Positions 44,441 through 51,942 of a stretch of 64,000 bases of DNA are shown piece after piece; position 1 is the stretch's first letter; every line of letters begins with the position of its first letter. The position numbers were made by a program, and so were the translations under genes. The DNA is from Mangrovitalea sediminis (GTDB lineage: Bacteria; Pseudomonadota; Gammaproteobacteria; Pseudomonadales; Oleiphilaceae): the NCBI RefSeq assembly GCF_002514725.1, contig NZ_NTLB01000006.1, forward strand, positions 124,001-188,000, read 5' to 3'. Below the pieces are notes generated by a model that searched no databases, was not told the origin of the DNA, and saw only the letters and a program-made list of their open reading frames with translations.

Positions 44441-47400
44441 CCGTAATCACAACCGGTATCCACCAACAGGCGGCGCTGTGCGTCGGTTTCTACACCTTCA
44501 GCAATCACCTTCAAGCCCATTTTATGCGCCATGACGACGATCGCTTCCACTAGAACGAGATCGTTGTGCTCTGCTTCCAGATTGCGGACAAACGACTGGT
44601 CGATCTTGAGGTAATCGATGTGAAAACGCTTCAGGTATGACAGCGCCGAATACCCTGTCCCAAAGTCATCGATAGCCAACTGGATACCGGCCTCACGGAA
44701 ACGCAACAGGCGGTCGGTCACCTCGGGATGGACGTTCAATAACAGGCCCTCCGTGATTTCGACACTCAGATTACGCTGGTCGGCGCCGATCTCGCTGAGA
44801 TAGCCTAGCCAGTCTTCAATTTTCAGGGCGTCGCTCTGGAACTGCACCGGCGACATATTCACCGAAACCTGCAGCCCCTGGCCAAACCTCTCGGCCCAGC
44901 GCCGCGTCAGGCCCGCCGTTTCACGAAACACCCAGTCGCCGATCTCAACGATCAGCCCAGTCTCCTCCGCCAGCGGAATAAACTCCGCAGGGCTGATCAT
45001 GCCGATATCAGGATGATGCCAACGTAACAGCGCCTCGGCCTTAACGACCAAACCGTTACTGAGATCAATGATCGGCTGGAAATGAAGCTCAAACTGTCGG
45101 GCTGCCAGCGCAACGCGTAAATCGTTGATCAGCTTAAGCCGATGTTGCGCACTGTCATGCAACGCCTTTGTGAAATAGCTCAGGCGATTCCGCCCCGCCT
45201 CTTTCGCCGCATACATGGCTTGATCGGCATTGCTCAAAAGCTGGTCGACCTCACCGGAATCCTCCGGATAGAAGGTGATGCCAATACTGCCTGAGATGTA
45301 GACTGTCTCGCCATTGACCGAAAACGGCTCAGCCAACACGCTAATGATCTGCTCCGCCACCTGTTCGGCATCCGCAGGATCTGCCAGTTGGGTCAGGATC
45401 ACCGTGAACTCGTCGCCGCCGAGCCGGGCCACCGTATCCGATTCCCTGACACAGTCCTTGATCCGGACTGCCGCCTGAATCAGCAACAAGTCGCCAATCT
45501 GGTGTCCCAGAGTGTCATTAACATCCTTGAAACGGTCCAGGTCGATGAATAGCAGGCCTAGCAGTGAGCCTTCACGATGGGCTTTGCGTAATTCGTGATT
45601 CAGGCGATCCTGAAACATATAGCGGTTCGGCAGCTCGGTCAGGAAATCGTAATTGGCCTGATGCCAGATCAATTCATCCGAGCGTACCTTGTTGGTGATA
45701 TCCGAGCCCAGCGCCACATACCGTTGCACCTGGCCGTCTTCATCCCGAATCGTGTTGATCGTCAACCATTCCGGGAAAATTTCGCCATTCTTACGGCGAT
45801 TCCAGATTTCTCCCTGCCACAGTCCGGTCTTCGTAATGTCCTGCCACATCAGACGGAAAAAATCATCTGTATGACGACCTGAACGAAGGATACTGGGTTT
45901 CCTGCCGATCACCTCCTCCAAGGTATAACCCGTGACCTTGGTGAACGCCGGGTTTATCGCAACGATCTGATTGTCCGCGTCGGTCACCAGCATCGCCTCG
46001 GCACTACTTCGGTATATCGAGGAGGCAAGATGCAGCTCTTCCTCGGCACGGCGACGCTCAATCGCGAGCCCCACCAGATTCGCAGCACTTTCGATAATGG
46101 CTATTTCGTTAGCATCCGGCGCACTGGGAGTGCTGTGGTAAATGGCAAAGGTACCGCTCACCTTGCCAGAAGGGATGCGAATCGGTTCCGACCAACAGGC
46201 CGCCAAGCCAGCCTTTGCGGCAATGTCCCGATACAAAATCCAATAGGGATGCGTGCCGATATCGTCAACAACAACACGCTTACCAGTATAGGCCGCGGTG
46301 CCACAGGAGCCCACGCCGGCACCGATCTCAACACCGTTAATCGCGTTATTATAAAAATCAGGCAGGCTCGGCGCCGCGCCCATCATCAAGTGTTTGGAAC
46401 CTTCATCAAGAAGCAGGATCGAACACATCGCATCAGGCAGGATAGCCTCCACTCCCGCGACGACGTGAAGCAGAACCTCCTTGAGCGGCAACCCCTTAGC
46501 CAATTTTTCCAGGGCAACCCGCCGCATCTGGTCCCGGATCTCGGCCAACTTCCGTTGGGTGATATCCTGAAGCAGCGATACCGTATACGCGAGCGATCCA
46601 TCCTCATTCCGGATAGCGCGGACCGCAAGATCCACATAGACAACCTTGCCGTCTCGGCGAATAAAGCGCTTCTCCAGCGAAAAATCATCAATCTCCCGAT
46701 TCGTCAACCGGGTCAATACCGCTTCGCTGTCCACTCGATCATCCGGATGAGTGAGTTCCAGCCACGTCATTTCTGCCAACTCGTCCGCCGAGTACCCCAG
46801 CATCTCGCACAGCGCCGGATTGACCTCAAGCCAGTTGCGATTCGGCAGTGTTGCGGCCATCCCAACCATCGAACGCTCGAAATAGGCCCGAAAATGCTGT
46901 TCGCTGCTCTGCAACGCCCTCAGAGCTTCAAGTCGAGACCGCTCGCGATCGAAGTTATCCAGCGCAAAGCTGATATCCCGTGTCATTTCATCAAGGAGGG
47001 CGACAGTTTCATTGTCGAAGAAATCGTCGGCCTCGTGATACACCGACATCATGGCGAATGGCTGTCCATTCCGTTGGATCGGGAACGAGCCACTACTTCC
47101 CCAACCAAAGCGTTTCGCCTCAGCATGCCAGGGGGCCGTCATCGGGTTTTGGACAAAATTATTGATGATGATGTTACGGTTTTCGCGAAACGCCTTGGCG
47201 GAGGGTCCCTGTCCCTCCGGCAGATCCTCGCGAACGGAAATCTGGATTCGTTGGACATAATCGGCTCCGGAGCCATGCCACACGACAGGTGCCAGGCGAT
47301 CAGAATCCGATTCCTTCTCGCCAATCCAGGCCATCCGGGCGCCGCCGAATTCCACCGCAATACGGCAAACCAATGGGAATAACTCCGCCTCGTCACTCAT

Positions 47401-47511
47401 GCGGAGTATGGCTTGATTGATTTCGCTGAGGGCCCGGTAGATCTGGGTCAGCCTCATGACGCGCGCTTTCGACAACTCGTCAAGGAGGTTTGCCGGTACG
47501 TCTTGGCTCAT
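44359..47511 (-). CDS. GAF-PAS-GAF-PAS-GGDEF-EAL c-di-GMP turnover protein
   Basis: 1050 residues, cytoplasmic with no membrane segments. Sensor part: GAF near 40-190, PAS near 205-325, GAF near 345-490, PAS near 500-610. The GGDEF active site (RLGGDEFTV) is intact near 697-702, so diguanylate cyclase activity is possible. The EAL domain starts near 800 with EALLRW near 824; VNMSPVQFQ, EITEGLLL, DDFGTGYSALSYL and KIDQSF keep the metal and base residues, so phosphodiesterase activity is also likely. It is a single gene; its neighbours are the tRNA-Ser and cheR-cheV. Confidence 0.95.
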   Translation of the reverse strand: MSQDVPANLLDELSKARVMRLTQIYRALSEINQAILRMSDEAELFPLVCRIAVEFGGARMAWIGEKESDSDRLAPVVWHGSGADYVQRIQISVREDLPEGQGPSAKAFRENRNIIINNFVQNPMTAPWHAEAKRFGWGSSGSFPIQRNGQPFAMMSVYHEADDFFDNETVALLDEMTRDISFALDNFDRERSRLEALRALQSSEQHFRAYFERSMVGMAATLPNRNWLEVNPALCEMLGYSADELAEMTWLELTHPDDRVDSEAVLTRLTNREIDDFSLEKRFIRRDGKVVYVDLAVRAIRNEDGSLAYTVSLLQDITQRKLAEIRDQMRRVALEKLAKGLPLKEVLLHVVAGVEAILPDAMCSILLLDEGSKHLMMGAAPSLPDFYNNAINGVEIGAGVGSCGTAAYTGKRVVVDDIGTHPYWILYRDIAAKAGLAACWSEPIRIPSGKVSGTFAIYHSTPSAPDANEIAIIESAANLVGLAIERRRAEEELHLASSIYRSSAEAMLVTDADNQIVAINPAFTKVTGYTLEEVIGRKPSILRSGRHTDDFFRLMWQDITKTGLWQGEIWNRRKNGEIFPEWLTINTIRDEDGQVQRYVALGSDITNKVRSDELIWHQANYDFLTELPNRYMFQDRLNHELRKAHREGSLLGLLFIDLDRFKDVNDTLGHQIGDLLLIQAAVRIKDCVRESDTVARLGGDEFTVILTQLADPADAEQVAEQIISVLAEPFSVNGETVYISGSIGITFYPEDSGEVDQLLSNADQAMYAAKEAGRNRLSYFTKALHDSAQHRLKLINDLRVALAARQFELHFQPIIDLSNGLVVKAEALLRWHHPDIGMISPAEFIPLAEETGLIVEIGDWVFRETAGLTRRWAERFGQGLQVSVNMSPVQFQSDALKIEDWLGYLSEIGADQRNLSVEITEGLLLNVHPEVTDRLLRFREAGIQLAIDDFGTGYSALSYLKRFHIDYLKIDQSFVRNLEAEHNDLVLVEAIVVMAHKMGLKVIAEGVETDAQRRLLVDTGCDYGQGYLFSRPLPVADFERFIADNSSVTP

Positions 47512-47722
47512 GCCGAGGCCTCAAGATTGCTCACGAATGAACGACAGGGAATCGATTTTCGGCAGGTACAATTAACCACACTATTAAAGTGGTTTTCGGT
47601 AAAAGGTCAAGTTAGCTGCCCACTGGCACAGAATGCCAACAGTTCACTGTAGCAATTATAACGACAAGATGAACATCCGTAGATGGAATAAGACGAAAGT
47701 GTTGCTGGGTATCAAAGGATAA

Positions 47723-47758
47723 ACAAAAAGCCCCTCACAAGGAGGGGCTTTTTGTTTA
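47723..47758 (-). terminator. Bidirectional terminator, distal copy
   Basis: The hairpin AAAAAGCCCCTC-N5-GAGGGGCTTTTT gives a T run in both directions. It follows the tRNA-tail fragment on the minus strand and faces the gene-poor side before the GGDEF/EAL promoter. Confidence 0.75.
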
Positions 47759-47902
47759 TTTGGCGGTGAGGGAGGGATTATTCGCCGCAACGCGGCTCAC
47801 CCCTTCGGGGCCGTCGTCGCTATGCTCCGACGTTCCTTCGCCAGTCAAGCTGGCTCCGGTCGAACCCGCGAGGGTTCTTTCACCCTGCCCATCTCCTAAT
47901 AA

Positions 47903-47938
47903 ACAAAAAGCCCCTCACAAGGAGGGGCTTTTTGTTTA
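47903..47938 (-). terminator. Bidirectional terminator after tRNA-Ser
   Basis: Same hairpin as the distal copy, directly after the CCA end of tRNA-Ser(GGA) on the minus strand. A long GC stem and T run make it a strong terminator. Confidence 0.85.
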
Positions 47939-47940
47939 TT

Positions 47941-48028
47941 TGGCGGTGAGGGAGGGATTCGAACCCTCGATACGTTGCCGTATACACACTTTCCAGGCGT
48001 GCTCCTTCAGCCACTCGGACACCTCACC
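47941..48028 (-). tRNA. tRNA-Ser, anticodon GGA
   Basis: 88 nt on the minus strand with encoded CCA. The acceptor stem pairs GGTGAGG (48022-48028) with CCTCACC (47945-47951). The anticodon loop CTGGAAA carries GGA at 47992-47994. A long variable arm TACGGCAACGTA and TTCGAAT in the T loop fit class II tRNA-Ser. The sequence is close to E. coli serX/serW. Confidence 0.97.
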
Positions 48029-48169
48029 TAAAACCTGGATTTCATGGTCTTGAGATCCAACGATTACTCAAGTATCACCATGAAAAGCATTCGATCTTTG
48101 GCGGACAACTATGCCCTGCCCCGTGAATGCGGGCGGAACTTTACTGGAGTTATGCGGTAAAAGCAACCG

Positions 48170-48997
48170 TCATTTGGCCCTGTAAATAATTCCCGGGTTG
48201 CATTGGACCATTTCGTATTTGTCCGGCAGGCCGTTCAGGGATTCTGAGGCTCCCAGAATCAGGTAGCCACCGGGATTCAGGGTCTGATGCATACGGGTCA
48301 GGATGTCGCGCTTCAGTTCGGCCGAGAAATAAATCAAGACGTTGCGACAGAATACGATGTCGAACTTACCGAGCATGTAACGTTCCAACAAGTTGAGTTC
48401 ACGAAACTCAACCGCCTGCCGAATAGCGGGTTTAACCTGCCAGCTGCCATCGGCGACCGTATCGAAATACAGCTTCTGACGCTCAGCCGACAAGCCACGG
48501 CCGATGGCCAGCATCTCGTACTTTCCCTGCCGGGCGTTCTCCAGTACCGTCCGCGAAATGTCGGTCGCAATGATCTTGATATCTGAACGCAAACGCCCCG
48601 GCCGTGTTCGCCGGAACTCGTCGATGACCATGGAAATCGAATAGGGTTCCTGCCCGGTGGAGCAGGCAGCAGACCAGATCCGGAGCGGCTGCTGGCTTTT
48701 ACGTTCGGCAAATTCCGGCAATATCTTTTCAGACAGGATGCGAAACGGGTGCGTATCACGAAACCATAGCGTCTCGTTTGTTGTCATCGCATCGATGACA
48801 ACCTCACGCAACCCCCTCGGCGACGTCCGCAAGCGGGTTACCAGTTCACCAAGCGATCCAAGCCGGTGCTCCTCCATGATCTTTCGCAAACGGCTTTTAA
48901 CCAGATACTGCTTATTGTCGCCTAGTAGAATACCGCAGGCATCCTGCAGAAACTCCTTAAAGGCTACATATTCTGACGGACTGATATCAGCGCTCAT
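48170..48997 (-). CDS. cheR: Chemotaxis protein methyltransferase CheR
   Basis: 275 residues. The N-terminal helical domain contains the conserved VKSRLRKIMEEHRLGSLGEL, then MTTNETLWFRDTHPFRIL and the SAM motif IWSAACSTGQEPYSISM, with FCRNVLIYFSAELKRDIL near the C-terminus. It methylates glutamates of chemoreceptors. It follows cheV by 36 bases on the minus strand. In Pseudomonas-type clusters flgB follows cheR; here a tRNA gene comes next instead. Confidence 0.96.
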   Translation of the reverse strand: MSADISPSEYVAFKEFLQDACGILLGDNKQYLVKSRLRKIMEEHRLGSLGELVTRLRTSPRGLREVVIDAMTTNETLWFRDTHPFRILSEKILPEFAERKSQQPLRIWSAACSTGQEPYSISMVIDEFRRTRPGRLRSDIKIIATDISRTVLENARQGKYEMLAIGRGLSAERQKLYFDTVADGSWQVKPAIRQAVEFRELNLLERYMLGKFDIVFCRNVLIYFSAELKRDILTRMHQTLNPGGYLILGASESLNGLPDKYEMVQCNPGIIYRAK

Positions 48998-49033
48998 GAA
49001 GAACCATTACAGCCAGGGTCTTATCGACCAAAA

Positions 49034-49972
49034 TCACGACTGACCATTATTGTCAATCACCTGCATGACGCGCTCAGCCAGTTCATCCGGATTGAACTTC
49101 GCCATAAAATCGTTTGCTCCAACCTTCTCAACCATCGCCTTGTTGAATACGCCGCTCAGCGACGTGTGCAGCATAATGTAGAGATCGGCAAGGAGCGGAT
49201 CAGCTTTACACCGTGTCACCAGGGTGTAGCCGTCCATCTCCGGCATTTCGACATCGGAAATCATCAACGAGAGATGGTCCGTGATATTCGAACCGTCCGC
49301 CACCATCGACTGCAGCAATTCCAGCGCCTGCTTGCCGTCATTACTGGTGACGACTTCCAACCCGACAGCCTTCATGCAGCGCTCAACCTGGCGACGCGCC
49401 ACCGAGGAGTCGTCAACCACCATAATCTTCATGGCTGACGCCTTCTCGCGGAAGTCATCGCGCATGACAGACTCGCTGACGTCCTCTCGCAGCGGAGAAA
49501 CATCCGACAGGATTTTCTCCACATCGATAATTTCTATGATTTTTTCATCGATCTTGGTAACAGCCGTCAAATAGACGTCTTTACCTGTGCCCTTAGGCGG
49601 CGGAAGTATACTCTCCCAGTTCAGATTCACAATACGCTCAACGCCGTTCACCAGGAAACCCTGTGTCTTGCGGTTGTATTCGGTAATGATCACAAAACTG
49701 GTGGAAATTTCGCTATCGGGGATCGCCGGATGCCCAATCGCCATCCCCAGGTCGATGATAGGGATTGTTTCACCGCGAATATGGGCAACACCCCGGACGA
49801 CGGGGTTACGTTGTGGAATGGCGGTCAGCCGCGGGCACTGCAGAACTTCTTTAACCTTGAATACGTTGATGCCATAAACCTGCCGCCCCTTCAAACGAAA
49901 CAACAGTAATTCAAGCCGGTTCTGCCCCACCAGTTGGGTTCGTTGATTGACACTGTCCAGAACACCTGCCAT
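49034..49972 (-). CDS. cheV: Chemotaxis coupling protein CheV
   Basis: 312 residues from the ATG at 49972 (GGTGAG upstream, MAGVLDSVNQRTQLVGQNRL); an upstream frame extension has no support. The N-terminal CheW-like domain (YGINVFKVKEVLQCPRLTAI, VVRGVAHIRGETIPIIDLGM) is joined to a receiver domain with MVVDDSSVARRQ, phospho-acceptor Asp in LMISDVEMPEMDGY, and HTSLSG/MAKFN. It couples receptors to CheA and may buffer phosphate. It is divergent from flgA and cotranscribed with cheR. Confidence 0.95.
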   Translation of the reverse strand: MAGVLDSVNQRTQLVGQNRLELLLFRLKGRQVYGINVFKVKEVLQCPRLTAIPQRNPVVRGVAHIRGETIPIIDLGMAIGHPAIPDSEISTSFVIITEYNRKTQGFLVNGVERIVNLNWESILPPPKGTGKDVYLTAVTKIDEKIIEIIDVEKILSDVSPLREDVSESVMRDDFREKASAMKIMVVDDSSVARRQVERCMKAVGLEVVTSNDGKQALELLQSMVADGSNITDHLSLMISDVEMPEMDGYTLVTRCKADPLLADLYIMLHTSLSGVFNKAMVEKVGANDFMAKFNPDELAERVMQVIDNNGQS

Positions 49973-50057
49973 GACCGTCTCACCTGCAGCACTAGCGGAA
50001 TACCCTTCGCCTTGAACGAGAGCATTCCCGCGATGGAAAGATGTCCGAGCTCCAGCC

Positions 50058-50073
50058 CGGCATACTATTTGCT
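50058..50073 (+). promoter_or_regulatory. Sigma-54 promoter for flgA
   Basis: The sequence CGGCATACTATTTGCT has GG at 50059-50060 and GC at 50071-50072 with the exact 10-base spacing, plus the TTGC of the consensus TGGCAC-N5-TTGC. The predicted start is about 80 bases before the flgA ATG. FleQ/RpoN control of flgA is known in Pseudomonas. Confidence 0.7.
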
Positions 50074-50164
50074 GCGCAATTACCCATACGAGGCTTTGCG
50101 CCAAAAAGACGACGCCGCTGGCTTCGTCCACAATTCCTTTCAAGCATAGGACATCTTTGCAGAA

Positions 50165-50878
50165 ATGCGCACGCTCTGGCTACTTTCTGTCTCTCTGCTT
50201 CTGGCAACGTCAGGGATGTCCGCCTTCGCCGCCGCCAATGTCACAACGGCAGCGGATATTCGACAGGCCGCCACAAGCTTTCTGACTGACTACCAAAAAC
50301 AGCAGTCAGAACAGGGACGCAAGGTCAGCTTCACCGTCGGTGTGGTCGATCCGCGTCTGCGTCTGGCGCCCTGCGATGAACCGTTAAGCTTCGACTTCGA
50401 GACAGACCCGCTGGCGGCAACCCGGGTGACGTTACAGGCAAAATGCCAAGGGAAACGGCCCTGGCGGCTCTACCTGAATGCATCCATCAAGATCAGGGCT
50501 CAGGCCTATGTAAGCCGCATTCCTTTGGCTCGCGGTACGCGCCTTTCCGCTGGGATGCTGGAAAAGCGGTTTGTCGTGATCAATCAGACGCAAAAAAGCA
50601 TCTTCCAAAGTGCCACGGGTCTTATTGGCATGGACCTGATCCGGCCCATCAGCGCCGGCACCCTGATGACAGCTGATCTGCTGACTGTCCCCACCATCGT
50701 AGCCCGGGGGGATCGTGTTATTATTAACGCCAAAGTCGGCTCTATTGTTGTCAGCACGCGCGGTACGGCATTGATGCCTGGTCGCATGGGACAACAGATT
50801 CTGGTACGAAACGAGCGCTCCAGACGAACAGTTCAAGCGGTCGTTACCGGCCCGGAAGCCGTCATGGTCCCGATGTAA
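50165..50878 (+). CDS. flgA: Flagellar P-ring assembly chaperone FlgA
   Basis: 237 residues with a signal peptide (MRTLWLLSVSLLLATSGMSA, cleavage near AFA-AA). The N-terminal domain contains VDPRLRLAPCDEPLSF, and the SAF domain follows from about residue 115 (AYVSRIPLARGTRLSAGMLE, RPISAGTLMTADLL, IVARGDRVIINAKVGSIVVS, GRMGQQILVRNERS). FlgA binds FlgI in the periplasm. The gene is separated from flgM by 203 bases and has its own predicted sigma-54 promoter. Confidence 0.94.
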   Translation: MRTLWLLSVSLLLATSGMSAFAAANVTTAADIRQAATSFLTDYQKQQSEQGRKVSFTVGVVDPRLRLAPCDEPLSFDFETDPLAATRVTLQAKCQGKRPWRLYLNASIKIRAQAYVSRIPLARGTRLSAGMLEKRFVVINQTQKSIFQSATGLIGMDLIRPISAGTLMTADLLTVPTIVARGDRVIINAKVGSIVVSTRGTALMPGRMGQQILVRNERSRRTVQAVVTGPEAVMVPM

Positions 50879-50982
50879 CGCTGATGTCGTAAGGAAAGGC
50901 CTGGCAAAGCTTCAGTACCGATAGCCAGGGCCAAGCAAGGATTGAACCATCCGGCGGCAATAGCATTCCGGCGAAAATGAAA

Positions 50983-51006
50983 AAGGCGGCAACAGGTTTC
51001 CGCCTT
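50983..51006 (-). terminator. Hairpin between flgA and flgM
   Basis: AAGGCGG (50983-50989) pairs with CCGCCTT (51000-51006). The T-rich side (TTTTTCATTTTC) is on the minus strand, so it is orientated against flgA. It may act weakly in the plus direction. Confidence 0.4.
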
Positions 51007-51016
51007 CATTATGCGC

Positions 51017-51043
51017 TAAAGTTTTTGCGGGAACTGCCGATAC
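51017..51043 (+). promoter_or_regulatory. Sigma-28 (FliA) promoter for flgMN
   Basis: TAAAGTTT (51017-51024), an 11-base spacer and GCCGATAC (51036-51043) match the flagellar sigma-28 consensus TAAAGTTT-N11-GCCGATAA in all but the last base. The start codon of flgM is 39 bases downstream. This makes flgM a late gene and closes the FliA feedback loop. Confidence 0.92.
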
Positions 51044-51081
51044 ACAACTGAGTCATCGTATTCTTCAAGCAGGATAGTGCT

Positions 51082-51417
51082 ATGTCAGTAGACATCAACG
51101 GTATCAATAGCGGCCAGATCAATCCTCAGCGCAACGGCAATCGTGCCGAGCAGAGCAATGGCAAAGCCGTAAGCACGCCCACTCCCCAAGAGCAGGCCAA
51201 GGTAGCGGCATCCACGCCCAACGCCAGCGAAAACGTCAGCCTCAGCTCTCGTGCCAAAGGCCTGAAACAGACGGAGCAACGCCTGAAGGAATACCCTGAA
51301 GTCGATGACACCAAGGTCGATGCCATTCGGACGGCACTACAAAACGGTTCCTTCAAAGTCGACGCACAAAAATTGGCCCAAAAAATGCTGGAGAACGATA
51401 ACAGCATTTTTGGGTGA
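51082..51417 (+). CDS. flgM: Anti-sigma-28 factor FlgM
   Basis: 111 residues. The N-terminal half is disordered (Asn/Gln/Ser/Thr-rich); the C-terminal half carries VSLSSRAKGLKQTEQRLKEY and VDAIRTALQNGSFKVDAQKL, the FliA-binding helices. It holds FliA until exported through the completed hook. It is directly followed by flgN with 6 bases between stop and ATG. Confidence 0.94.
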   Translation: MSVDINGINSGQINPQRNGNRAEQSNGKAVSTPTPQEQAKVAASTPNASENVSLSSRAKGLKQTEQRLKEYPEVDDTKVDAIRTALQNGSFKVDAQKLAQKMLENDNSIFG

Positions 51418-51423
51418 TTGGTG

Positions 51424-51897
51424 ATGAGCGACAATATTGAAGACCTGAAAAAACGACTGATCGGTGACGCACAAGACCTCAAAGCTCTGAAGGCAATCAT
51501 AGAGCAGGAGAAAATCCTGCTCTCAGAAAACCGGGTCAGCGAACTCGAACCGCTGACGAACCAAAAGAGCGAGTTGCTCAGCCGCATCCGCGAAAGTGCC
51601 CGGCAAAAAATCCACCTGCTGGTTCAGATCGGCTTCAGACCGGATCAGGGCGAGCCCTCAAAATTCATCCAGTCTCTCGGCGATGCGGCGCTCCTGGCAC
51701 ACTGGCAAGACGCGCATCAGGCCTTGGTCGACTGCCAATTCCACAATGAAGTCAACGGCCGCATCGTTTCTCACCTGCAGCGACGCGTCAGCCGTCTTTC
51801 GGATATTATTCGCGGAAAGGATCTTCAGCCTGCCCTGTACGGAGCATCAGGCAAGCAACAGCGTATGGGGGGCGGACAGGTGCTGGCCAGTGCCTGA
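51424..51897 (+). CDS. flgN: Flagellar export chaperone FlgN
   Basis: 157 residues from the ATG at 51424; TTG and GTG codons just before it are in frame. It is all-helical, with long amphipathic segments (LKALKAIIEQEKILLSENRV, LEPLTNQKSELLSRIRESAR) and a C-terminal part that binds hook-associated proteins. The position after flgM is the standard one. The stop codon lies inside the loop of a 12-bp inverted repeat (51883-51909). Confidence 0.92.
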   Translation: MSDNIEDLKKRLIGDAQDLKALKAIIEQEKILLSENRVSELEPLTNQKSELLSRIRESARQKIHLLVQIGFRPDQGEPSKFIQSLGDAALLAHWQDAHQALVDCQFHNEVNGRIVSHLQRRVSRLSDIIRGKDLQPALYGASGKQQRMGGGQVLASA

Positions 51898-51909
51898 GGC
51901 ACTGACCAG
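51883..51909 (+). terminator. Hairpin spanning the flgN stop codon
   Basis: CTGGCCAGTGCC (51883-51894) and GGCACTGACCAG (51898-51909) pair at 11 of 12 positions, leaving the TGA stop as a 3-base loop. No T run follows. It may be a weak flgMN terminator. Confidence 0.4.
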
Positions 51910-51942
51910 CCATATCCAAGGAAAGGACCAACAGAATTCGAC

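Larger units (their letters stand above)
47719..47959 (-). repeat. 180-bp tandem duplication of tRNA-Ser 3' end plus terminator
   Basis: A 61-bp sequence occurs identically at 47719-47779 and 47899-47959. Each copy has the last 19 bases of the tRNA gene (47761-47779 and 47941-47959), a short AT link and the hairpin AAAAAGCCCCTC/GAGGGGCTTTTT. Only the second copy belongs to the intact tRNA. The 119-base spacer (47780-47898) holds five consecutive perfect hairpins. The size, and the 19-base tRNA tail, recall the tyrT repeat region of E. coli. Confidence 0.85.
47512..48169. other. Region between GGDEF/EAL gene and cheR, holding tRNA-Ser and its tail repeat
   Basis: The 658-base gap contains the promoter side of the GGDEF/EAL gene, two 61-bp direct repeats 180 bases apart (47719-47779 and 47899-47959) and the tRNA-Ser gene. 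Plus-strand reading through the tRNA gives the well-known false peptide VREGFEPS. The 141 bases after the tRNA up to the cheR stop hold nothing recognised. Confidence 0.7.

Noticed and set aside
46030-47382. 450-codon plus-strand frame opposite the GGDEF/EAL gene
   Set aside because: Antisense shadow with low-complexity composition; the minus strand has intact sensor domains over the same DNA.
47760-48053. Plus-strand open frame of 97 codons across tRNA-Ser
   Set aside because: It reads the complement of the tRNA (VREGFEPS is the usual false peptide), has no ribosome site and includes both repeats.
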